Positions 51,201-63,734 of a stretch of DNA of 64,000 bases are shown one piece after another. The number at the start of each line of letters is the position of its first letter. Position 1 is the stretch's first letter. The stretch spans positions 6,580,948 to 6,644,947 of the forward strand of contig CM063243.1 in assembly GCA_032158295.1 (NCBI GenBank), written 5' to 3'. The notes under the pieces are model-generated. The model did no database searches, was not told the DNA's origin, and worked only from the letters and a program-made list of their open reading frames with translations. This DNA is from Pycnopodia helianthoides. Lineage: Eukaryota > Echinodermata > Asteroidea > Forcipulatida > Asteriidae. Position numbers and translations under genes: made by a program.

Positions 51201-54200
51201 ACCACAAGGGAAACTGACTTGGTATATTTTTTAAATGATTTCGGGTTGAACATTATTTCAGGTAGATCATGTAGTATTCTCTTGTTTGGAGAAATGACAG
51301 CTTTGAAAACAGACTGTTATTTATTTTCAGCAATCTCCAGATAGAGAACACTAAATAGAGCCAGAGGTTTTTCAAGCATTATGAAAATTCTGGAGCAAGT
51401 TCAATTAAGGCCCAATGGTTAACTAGTAGTTGGTTCATGACGTACGTAGTGCATGTGCACTGAAGTTAAAGTATGAACAACTCTAGTCATGTGATGTCAA
51501 CGCAACCATGGCGGTGGCCAGTAAGTTAAGGTTTTTGGACAAGTTCATTAGATGAAAGCCATAAAGACAATATTTGCCATCACAAGTGGTAAAGTGTGCC
51601 TCAGACAATTGTGATTAAACAGTATAGTACCGCAACATTTATGGCAAGGTTTTTGTTAAACATAAATCAATTATTTGAGTAAGGTTGTTCCAAAAGTTTG
51701 TACAGTCACATCTGTCTGATTGTTGGATAAGTCGGATCAGTGTTATCATATATCTGATAACTGGTCGTCTTCCCACTGTGCTATTGAATTGGCTATTGGT
51801 AACCAGCAACACTAGCAGCCTCGATAGGCTGGTTACTAATCGTCAACTAGACTAGTCCAACCATTGTTGACTATCGTGCACTGATCAGAGTTAGTCAAAC
51901 TATGGATAACTGTGGTCCTTGATTGAACTTGCTCCTGAATTCCTGCATCAGCTGAGCAGACTGGCTTCCTTGTAATATGCAGTAATATTGTTTTTATGCT
52001 GTTTTCTATTCCATTACTTTCAGGTAAAAGAAGTATGACAATTAACTAAAGCATTAAAAAACAAGAATTCATGATCTTAATTGTGGTGCTGTAATATTTT
52101 CTTTTCTATTTTTTAGGTCTACTACAAATGGGTCCAGAGGAATCTCCAGTTTCATTCCTTCGTATAAACTATGGCAATCTTGATATAAACTCAGCTGAGA
52201 GAGGCTTTGACTGTCCAAAGTAGGCATTCTGTTTTCTTAAAAAGAAATTCTTAAAGGTGTAGGACTGGTATTTACAACAAAACACACAATCTGTTTACAT
52301 GCAGTATGACTCACACAATGAACAGCCTAGGCACATCACACATGCAAAGGGTAGTGGCTAGTAATTGTTCAGATTTGTTTATAATTTCTCTGCAAATGCT
52401 GCCCTCACTTACGACAAAACAATGGAAATACACTGGTGTGTTCGCACCAAGCACAACTGGCAGCCAATCTGAGGGCACTGTTTGTGCTTGTGACATCTAA
52501 CTTGACTTAAAAGAGCTCTCCTCTCCCAGTATCTGCCATTGTTTATTCTCACTATGGTTAGTCAGCAAATGTTCTCTTTTCACATTATTTTACCTAATTT
52601 ATCTGTTTGTCTGTCCATCAGGCATCTTACCACAAACCCCGGCTTCCACAAGACGCCTCCATACTTAATTTTGGTTTCTGTCTTGTTTAGCTGGATTTAT
52701 GGTTACTTCTTAAATTCATTTGTTGAGAACTTTTCATGAAGTATGGAAATAGATGTGAATTTTAAATAGAATTGAAAAATTCAAGGGATCTATTACATTG
52801 GAAACAATGTTTACTTGCAGACTGGTGCTAAAGTTGTACCCTCACAGTGAAACCTCAGTATTTGAAGACACTGGAGAAAGTGATTCTCCACCCGTCAATT
52901 CCTGGGAAGGGGCATGTCACTTTGAGAAACCTGAAGTGTCACCATTCTCATCCAAGAGAGTCATGTATGATAGTGAACAGGTAAGATATCAATCAATAAG
53001 TAGGGTGTGGGATATGAAGGGGTGATTTTATACATTGACACAGTTGGTATTATTATCCTCTGTAAAATAGCTTGTCTCAGCTCATGGAGTAAACAAACAT
53101 TAGGGCAATACAGAATTGTCTCTGATACAGAAAACCTAACTATGAAGTGACACCCTAGTATAGAACTGGATGATATTGCGATACTATTGTCATGATACCA
53201 TAGTGAGGACAATATCAACAATATCGAGTTTGGTTTGCAAATATCAAAATAGCTCTGATGCTGCTCTGCATAAGTTTTCTTTATGAAGTGTTTGGGATCT
53301 ACAAATGTTACGGATAACGGAACAACATAAAGAACATTTTGTTGGAGTCCATGTTTCCAGGGTCCAAAGTTCAAACTCTCCATCATGGTCTTGAGGCACT
53401 ATTGATTAATGAGAAGGAAACTGAAGACACAGTTTACGTCTTCCCATCTAGCTATCGTGGTCTTTCTTCCTGGAATTGCTAAAGGAGGATAAACATCCTT
53501 GGGAAATTTATCACTAAGTGTTAAAATTAACGTTAGAAATTTTCAATCCCTTATATTGATAATTTGTAAGAAATCAGCATGATTTTTATTTTCAAACCAC
53601 TTCTCCAACTCTACAGTTCTGTGTTTTGTGGCATAATGCATATTTAAATTTATGTACAATAATGGGTGTCACCTGAGGAAATAGAATTAAAAACAAAAAC
53701 AAATAGTAAAGTTTTATAATCTGTGGTTCCATCCTGAGGTGGTACAAAAATGTTCTGTGGCGCAGACTGATTGGCCAATTTCTGATTGGCCAAAATGTAC
53801 TCAATCGGTGATGAATATGTAATGCTACTCATCAGTGCTGCCATCCCATAATGTTCCATCACCTCATTCCTGTGGTCTGGTGGTTGTGCTACCCTCCACA
53901 ACACTCCTACCTTGTTGTACTTACCCATTAGGGGATGAAGATATGGTGTGCTGCTGCTGCTGTGGGAGTGAAGCTGCATGAGGAGTTCCCATGCTGAGAA
54001 ACCATCACTGCGTGGTCAGGAATTATGTGTACAGAACAATATTTTACATGTTTGTATTTGGTGTCAGTTCTGAGTAAATATCTTTTTTGGGGAAAACAAC
54101 TTTTTGTTAAAGCTGTTATAGCCCTAAAACGTGTAAGCTGTTGCCAATGTGGTATTTTGGTTACATTGCAGTCTGTAACTCTAAAACTTGTTAACTTGTT

Positions 54201-57200
54201 AAGTTATGTGGTAAAATTTAACCTCCTTTTCTCGGTAGAGTGACTTACTTCTAAAACATTTATGTATTAAAACAGCAAGAGTTTACATATATTAGCAACA
54301 TTTGGAAGCAAATCATGAAAATATCATGATATGATTTGATATTTTTCTTGGTGTACACTGTAGATGGTGATGCCTGGTGACCTAGATGAGATGAGAGAAT
54401 TTAGTGATAAAGCCATCAGTAATGCCCGTATTGTCATGGACCTTGTTATCCCAAGCATCAATATTTTACTCCCCAGTAAAGACTTCATGGAGCTTCTCTA
54501 TAACAGGTAGGACATACTAATGTATCAAGCAATAAATACAGATGCCATTCTGCTTGGCTGTTGCAGGAATTCCCTTCTCTCTGCTAGCAGGAAAACGTGA
54601 GTGCCCTTAAGAAACTGGAACTATAGCATGTAAATGTATAGCTGAGTAGCTGTCTAAAGATGTCAACATTTTTCAGAGAGATCATGTACAACTTAAACTA
54701 GTGTTTACAATTATTGAAATTGCCAGAGTAGAATCAAGCTACGAAACAATTGAGGAAAAGGTATTGACAAGTGCTCAGGTTGATAGCATTTGTGGGAGGG
54801 GGTTGGGGTTACTATGAATTTATATATGAATGGACATGGACTAGTACACCATGGGGCAGGAAGTCTTGAAGGGTACTGCTCTCAGTATGACCTGAACATA
54901 TGTTGAAATCTTTGGAAAACCTCTCTGAAGAATGGTGCATGAAACTAGCTTCACTGTGCATCATGCCAGCTTGCATAGACAATATGTCCCTGTAGTGCAA
55001 TCTATTGATCCCAACTCAAATTATTGTTTTGATGTAGAGACACTTGCACATTGAAACTTTTGTATACAGGAATGAATGTTAGTTGAGATATAAATGTAAA
55101 CAAGTAGACAGTTTGGTTAACTAATTGGTTTGTTTATTTAGGACAAACAAATAATTGTACGTTCATTGGTTTCCGCTTAACCAAACTTAAACTAAATTTA
55201 ATTTAAAGGTCAAAATTTAAGGATATTAAATAAGGCTACCAGATAGGGGCATGTATGGAAATGAAAGTATGGATATAAGTTATATAATATAACACCCAAG
55301 CAGATCCTTGCCATTTGATTGGGATTGTCTGTCACATGATAGCAAATGAACAGACCATTGCACGCTACTTAACGTCATTAACCGTGCATTTTTCATTCCA
55401 TTCACCGTGCATTTTTCATTCCATCCGATTTGTTCTATTGCAGGTGCGTACCACATCATTGTGTGCGCCTTCTTTGATAATGCAGCAGTACAGTAATACT
55501 GCAAGGCACATACCACATGTCATTACGGCGCTCGCGTGTCTCAAATCTGAGCAGTACAGGCTTAGTCACTGGTGAATCCAAACAAGCCGAACCAAAAGAA
55601 ATGGGTGAAATGTCACAATTAAATATTGTACGCTTTGTTTGTTTTGAAAGTTGTATCCTCCAATCAAAATGACATAAGATCTACTTGGATGTTATATAAA
55701 ACAAATAATGAATGTTTTTCATTCGTGCAATAGTGAGAATATTTTCATTCGTTGAAAGATGGAATGTTCCATTCAACTCGGCTCCGCCTCGTTGAAAAGA
55801 ACATTCCATCTTTCAACTCTTGAAAATATTTTGCACCATTGCACTCATAAACATTCATTATTTGTAGACTAATTAATAAGTACAAAAAACGTACTAATCT
55901 AGAACAAAATTGAAGAAACATGGCATTACATATGAACATCGCCAAATAATACTCAATTCATAAATCAAGGCATGATTGTCAATTAAATTGCATCCATGAA
56001 ATGTTTGGAGATGCTGCAAATTGACGAGTGATTGGGGATTGAATCAAAGTAATATCAATCTCAACTAAACATCCATTTTCTATTATCTCACATGTGAAAG
56101 TTTAAATATGACTGACTTTTTAAAAGTGTAATGATACACAGTATTGTTAATGTTGTGCATCCTTACCCCTATTGTCCAGGTTTGGATATGATCTCCTTCT
56201 GTGGCAACCGGCTGCACCTACCCCTAAAGACTACAATGATGGCTTCTCATCCCTAGGAGTACCAAGGCTAGACCTGGCTAGTCATATGGCTGGTGTTGGT
56301 ATGCAAGACAGGTTTACTATGTGTCAATCTGGTCTGTACTATGGTAAGGAATGAAAGACTACTGAGTCATGTTGCTTTGCCAGTAGACTAACCAACTAAA
56401 CCCTGCCCACCCTAGTAACTGTCTATCAATGGCAATAACGTAGGTAGTGGGTGCTTAACATCTGGCACAATGCAGCAATCCAGATGATAGAAACTTCTTT
56501 GCATTTTGTAATGCAAATTAAACATGTTGTTTTTTGTTAGACTTTTAGGAGCAGCATTTTGATTGTGATTGGTCAATGTATTAGGAGGAATGGGTTTGTC
56601 TGTTGTATCAAGTCGTCATACTGATTGTAAATATGAACATGAGTGAAATGTAATGATACATACTATCCGCAAATTGTTTGTGTGGATTGAATAAACGAAT
56701 AAAAGAATAAAAGATAAAAGAACAAGTTTCACTTCAATGCTCTATCTAACTGGCCCAGTTTTTTAATACGTGCCTTTTTTAGAACACTAACAACATTAAT
56801 TGTTAAAAAAACAAAAAACTAAAACAAATACATGTAAGCCTGATACAATATAAACTTTGTTTTGTTTTCACTCAAACAGGATTATCAATTTTGATGAAGT
56901 TTTCATCTTGAGTTTCAGAAGTGAACACTTTGATTGTGTGTTTATTGAAAACTAGAGGATAGGAATGAACCTACTCTTCCAAAAACCAATGACTTCACAA
57001 ACTTTTAATACAAATGTATTTATTTAAGCCAGTACCTAAATTGGTTTGTTCTTAAATACTTGTAACAATAGGAACCACTGGTTTCACACTCAATTAGTCA
57101 TTTAATCTGAGTTGGAGCAAAACCAAGAATTGCTACAAAATGCTTGAACTAACAATGTAATTGTTCTGTTGTTGTCAGAGTTCAGAGTTCAGGGCCTGGG

Positions 57201-60200
57201 AGTGGCACTCATGTACTCAAGCAAGATACTATGACCATATTTACTTTTTTCCTCAGATGGGATATTAAAGAGGGGCCCCCAATGTCAAATTTAGTTTTGT
57301 GATTCATTCATTTTCCAATAGATTTCTTATGAAAATGGGAAAAAAAAATTACAAGTCTGTAGCCTCGGGTTAAAAAGGTGTGAAGTGCCATTGTATTTTT
57401 GTCAAAAGCCCAAAACGTTCGATGGCGTCACATTTCAAATTATGGTCTGTACATTTTTGTACAGAGAATCCATTTTGTAGCATGCACAGGCATGCACCTA
57501 CCATGCTACGCTTTGTTTCCCCCATACTAAGAGGGACAAAGGGTACTGGAATACATGCTCGAAATCTCCCTTTTTCTGGGGGTTATTGCATAGTCCCCGA
57601 TTGCAGACCTTCATCCTTTTGTTGTACAAACAAGAATTACAAAAGGGAGGCAAGTCCAAGGTTCCAGTAGACCACGATGGATTATCCGCCAAGTTGTTGG
57701 AGCCTATTCACAGATTCCATATTTTCTCGAAAGAGAACGAACAAATTTATGTGCATTTTATGAGAACGTTTGTTGTCTTTACTTTATTTAGTCAGGGTTT
57801 CATTGTAACAAAGATATTCTCAAACAAAAACTGCCTCAGAAATTCAGAAAAGCTCAGAGAAATAATGCTGCGCAGAGGCACAGTACAGCATTTAAAATAC
57901 CAACAGGAAGTAGTTAAATACCTAGAGTGTTATCCTAACTATTATTATTATGTATTAACTCATCCATTTTACCTTGTTTTTTGTGTTGTGTTTGCATTTG
58001 ATGAATAGACTCGGACTCGGATACTGAAGAGGACAGCAGCGGGTTCAACTCAACACTTAGGCAGAAGACATCTCAGCAGACTCAGGCGGGTAACTCACAG
58101 AGTTTCCTAGCACTCAATCTATCCATCAACCATGGCAAACTCACAATGTGCACTCCTTTTGAGGTATGGTTCACTGTATAGGCAATGTATACAGCTGCAT
58201 TTACAGGTGTTGAGTTTCTTTTCACGGTTATTGCTGTTTGAATGTTGATTCTAAGAACACAGAGAAGGATTGACTCTTGTTCAGCAAATGCATGTTAAAT
58301 TACTCCTCAACCCCTTCCGTACCTTCCAACCAATCTGTGAAAAATCTAATTTATTATATCAACTTTTTGGGGTCCTTTAGTGAGGGTTTATGTTTTGTCA
58401 GGGATTTTGTGCACATTGATATTCTTGCTTATTTTGGTTGTAGCAGTCAAAATTAAATAACGGCGATTTACCAGGTTTTCAAAAGCTATTTTCTCAATGT
58501 TGACATTTAAGACGAAATATTTTTCTTAAGGATTGTGACTGGTAAGAACTTGATCAGTTAACTTTCAGAATGAAACTACTAATCATGACTTCAATTGTTT
58601 GTTTACATAGGATGAACTCTATCATGGAGAGACAATGATAGAAATTGAGGATGGCTCACTTTTCACTGTTAGTGACTACCAAGGCAATGCTAACCTTAGC
58701 TATCTATGTGTGCAAGCCAACCGGTTTGCCTTGTACCACAATGGTAAGTCAAATAAATGTCTTGGTTTGTTTAATAATAATACCAAGTCTTGTAGCGTTT
58801 ATAACACCCAATGTGCGTCTCAAAGCACTCAATATTTTTTCTGCAAGGTATGTGCAGCTACGATTTGAAGTATGAGACCTTTTTACCTTAAATAGCACCA
58901 TGTAATGGTTTACATGGTGCTGCGGCGCAACTTGTCTCTTATATGTCTTATTGGCATTCTCTGAACCATAGATAAGACTCTGGCATTAGCTTTATCAGTC
59001 ATGTCACATGAGACAATGTGTACAAGCATCTTGAAGGCAACCAGCCTCACTGTGTGCAAAAGGAAGACTTTGTTGTATGAGAGACAGTTTTTGAAACACT
59101 CGTATCTCTTCTTTTTGGAGATGCCTAGAACTGGTTGCCTGTTAATAGCATCCATCCCTAAAGCTTTAACTGTGTTTTTAGCCACGGTTTCAAAATGTCC
59201 ATAGTCCTAGTAATTCTATCATCCATTTAACATTTAAATGATCTTTAATTTTTGTATTTTGTTATGTTTTCGTTCAGGTCAAGTGGATTTAGCCCTTCAG
59301 AATGACCCTCTTCCCCCTGCAACCTGGGCCACACCAAACCACCTGAAGTGTTGCCTATACCTATCTGACAATGGAGTTGCTACTAAGCTCAGTGGTAGTG
59401 TAGGTAATGGCGCAGGCAGTCAGAACATGCTAGCTCTAGCACTCAAGATGTGTTTCAATCCAGAGATAAATATCAAGGTTTGTCTTTCAGGGTCACTAGG
59501 TGGCAGCAGACATATAAAATCTAAAAACTAAGGTATATCTGCTGCCACGTAGTGTCTTACACAGTCCTCTTAAACAATGACAGTTTTATACAGAATGATT
59601 TGGGAAGAAAATGTTTTACTAATGTTTTTGAAATAATCTTTGAGGATAAAATTTGTCGGCGCTCAATCCATTCACCTGACTCAAGACATGAACTTGGACT
59701 CTACCCAAGCAAATCAGCTGCTATTTGACTTCATATTGATATTACCTTTGTATTTTTTCCTTCAGAGTATGGAGTGTGCTGTAGGCATCAGAGGGGCAAC
59801 ATTACAGCATTATATGACCAAACCAGAACACAGCTGGATTGTACAGGTAATCTCTAACAGTAATCATCATATTAAAAGTAATAATGCAGAACGTTGTGGG
59901 TTCCAATCCTGTGCTGCCTGTGGTTACTCCTTGCGCCTACAATTTCAACATCAGTCATTTTTCTAAAGACTGTCAAAGTCTAACGTATTGGGTCCAAATA
60001 AAGTGTGTGGTTTTGTTTATTCACACATTCAGGCAATATGTGTTTGTACTCGAGGCTCCCCAAAACATTCAAATATGTGCAAAGCTTCCATGGTCAATTT
60101 GCTAGTGAAAAGCTTTCTGAAGTGGACATTGATTCTAATTTGATGTGAATTGATCTGTATTTGTTTTAATATATTTTAGCTTGGTGAATTCTTTGATGTC

Positions 60201-63200
60201 ATTGATGAAGAAGTCCTTGGATACGAGATGCCATCTGTTGTCACAGAGTTCCATGCACATTTCTGGGGATGTGGTATTGACTACAGGTATGTTACAGGAC
60301 TGTTGTTTTCCTAGTTCCCAATCCTTTCAGAGTTCCAAATCACAGTAAATTCAAATTTTTATTTTGGCTGTGAAACCCCAAAGAAAAGTATGAAACTTCA
60401 CTCTTGTGAAGATAAACTCGTCGGCTCAGTACTATAAGGTCCTTAACAAACGTGATGGACAAAAGGTCGTTAACAAAAGTTTTTTTTAAAGCCTATAAAA
60501 CAAAATAATAAAATACAACTATCAGAAATTAATGTTTCCTTATGAAAATCTGAAAATTGATTTTCATAAGGAAACATTAATTTCTGATAGTTGTATTTTA
60601 TTATTTTGTTTCATACGCTTTAAAAAAAACTTTTGTTAACGACCTTTTGTCCATCACGTTTGTTAAGGACCTTATAGTTCTCACGCGACGAACTATTCCT
60701 CTGCACCAACCTGTTCTTTTCTTCCAACTAGCTACCACAGGCATCAACTTGCAGAAAATGTTCCTCACAACACAAATTTAAAACAAGGGATACTTTTGAA
60801 AATCAAAACCTTCTAAAATCATACATTTCATTTTCTCAGTAGTGGATAGATATTTCAGATCGTTGGAAAAAGAATGGAAACTTTTGGATTGGGTATTTTG
60901 TGCATATTTGTTGTCACAAATGAACTTGGCTGTTCTTCAGTAGTGCCATTGAATTTGCCAAACAATAGATTTAACCCATTTGAAACTATGAAAGAGAACA
61001 TACAAATATTTGGGTGTTTTACTCAGTCTTATGGATACAAGCAGCGATCATTTTGGAAAATTATGGGTTCAGAGCTACTTTTAATACTCTTATAGGAAAC
61101 AAACCAAGCAATTCCAAACAACTGCACTACTGATAATAGTATAAGAATAACCAGATCACACCATGCACATATGTACACCTTTTCTATTTCCTATCTTGTT
61201 AGATGTGTAAATTGTGAATGTTTTTAATGTTAACTTTATGCAATACAGCCCAGGGGCTGCAGAATGGTAATAAACCATGGATAATAACAGAGTTAGTGTA
61301 TAAGAGGTTATGTTAGAGAGAATTGAGTATTGTTAGGAATGATTTGTAATAGCAGTCCATATATAACACCTGGAAGGTATACAAGGTGAGGTGGTGTATA
61401 TTACTGCCAGACCCAGCCACAAGCTTCCTTCTCTTCACCATGTGAAGTGTATTGGTGATAGAGTCACTTGGGTCTGAGTCTCAAATCACTTTGGTTGAGT
61501 CAGTTTAGTCAATTTCAGGAAGGAATTGGTGGTGACAATATACTTCTCTTATTCCTGCATTCTTCACTGTGTGTACAAAACCAACATTTTCATAGCCACT
61601 GATGTAAAGCTATTAAATGCAAACTTATTTGTTCCAGTTAAGGAAGTTGATAATTGATGTCTGATGTCTGACTCTTGAATGTAGTAGAATCATTCCATTA
61701 TTAAACTGTAGTGCATTGGTTAAACATTTGTTGAACTTCTTACAACAGTCCTTTAGAAGAATTGTCAATGTGGTTCAATGCTATTTGTATTTGACTGAAT
61801 TGTTTTTTCTAGACCCCTATACCTCCCTATAAGGACATTTGTGATGGCAGAGACCCTGAGTATATCCAGTAACTTAGTCTATGAAGCTAAACAGTCTCTA
61901 TTAAGGTAAGTAGTACTACTTAATGCTTATTGTTTGTGTTGACAAAGTTGGAAGAGTAGATTCCTCCCCATCCTCTTGTTATTAAGTAACACACCATACA
62001 ACCTACCTGTGAAAGTCTCATGAGTGATCCATTTTAAGTGTAAACAACATTTTTTTGAAAGGGTTTTGTTTTATATGTTTGCTTGTTTCAATTTCTGCAA
62101 TGGAAATAATCAGTGGAGTTGGAGGTCAAGTGCTATTAATTTGACAGTGACAGTATTTCAGACAGAAAAACCTCCTTGGAATATTTTTTCTGGTATGAAC
62201 TTTATAATAAGTAAGCTTTCACAAAGAAACTAACTATTTTGGTATTTTGTTGATGATTACCAATCTTGTACGTTGTCAATCACGTGAAGCACTTGCCACC
62301 TTATGATGAAACCAAAATGTATTTAATGCAGAGGATGTAGTCTTGGGCCACGGTACTCATCTGGGCCAAATTTGTAAAGTAGATTTTCATGATGAGCTGT
62401 TAAACCTTGATGTCTTTGTAGGTTCTTAATTGACGATGCATCACTCTATCTGTCAGACCAGTGCAATGAGAGATCTGTGGACATCAGAAAAAGTGAGTCA
62501 CACCATCTAAAAAAAACAGTCATTATTATTTAGTGCTGTGCATATTTCATTAATTTTGCAACTAATTGCAGCTTTGCGATTGAATACAAACTCACAAAAA
62601 TGATCAAAACCAATAAGTGTCATCAAAAATGATTCATTTGAAGGTTATAAGAAACACAAATATTTTACATTTTACAAATGTAGATACCATTATGTTTACA
62701 TGTATGTTGACTTGTGATCCCAACACTGCTGGATAGACTCCTGGGAGTTTGTACCCCAGGATTTAAGTTCAGCCAGAAATTCTATCCACCCAATTGCAAA
62801 TGTTGTTCAGTTATTTTGATGGTTTTAATATTCTTGACGTGATTTGTTTGTTTAGATTATGTTTGTATTTTGGATCTTGGGATGTTGGAACTCTCACTGA
62901 GAATAAGCACAGAAAAAGAAAAGGTAATTACATTTGTTTCATTCTTGTCTCAATTTAAATAACCGAAGCACACTCACATTATACAACCAAGTTTAGGACA
63001 CTGCAAAGAATTTTTTTTTGTCAGTGATTATGTAAAGGTGACAATATTCTCCCACATTGTAGACTTTCAACTTAATTATCATTCCTGTACACCACCTTTA
63101 ATTTACATTTTTGTGTATTTTCACTGCAGAGAAAAACAACTATCTCAAAATAACCTAAAGTTAGTCAAGCATATGATTAACTAGTTAGTCTCTGTTGCCA

Positions 63201-63697
63201 GTGTAAAAAAAAAAGGCTGTGTTGATTACCGGTGTAATTGGAAGTACAGGATTGATAATTAGTGCAAAAGTTATCTCAAAAGGACAGATTCATACATTGA
63301 GATTTGTGCAATCATAAAGAAGAACAAAATAACAGCACCCTGTTTGTCTTCTAGTGAATGATTCAGCATACAACCAGGGTTGCACCATATGAAAATGGGA
63401 CTACTGTTTTAAGGAAATTCTTTCAGATTCCTTTTTTGGTGGGTGTTATTTTTAAATATGGGATTGGAATTAAATTACTCTTCCAAAAACCAATGATGTG
63501 TTTACCCCATAAGTTGTTTATAATATGGGTTCTTAATTCATTCTTAGAATCCCAAGATTGATCTGAAGGTGTCCAATAATGTTGTTCATCTGCGTACATG
63601 TGCTGATTCCTGCACAGCGTTAGCCAGACTTATACACTATCTTGCCAATGATGGGGACCAATCGCCAGCCCAGCAACAAGCATCAAATCAGCCTGAA

Positions 63698-63734
<37 letters not shown>

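Noticed and set aside
57380..58008. Plus-strand frames of 96 and 140 codons upstream of ATG2 exon 21
   Set aside because: They overlap in different frames and part of the stretch matches another intron (40706-40800), which indicates repeat sequence.
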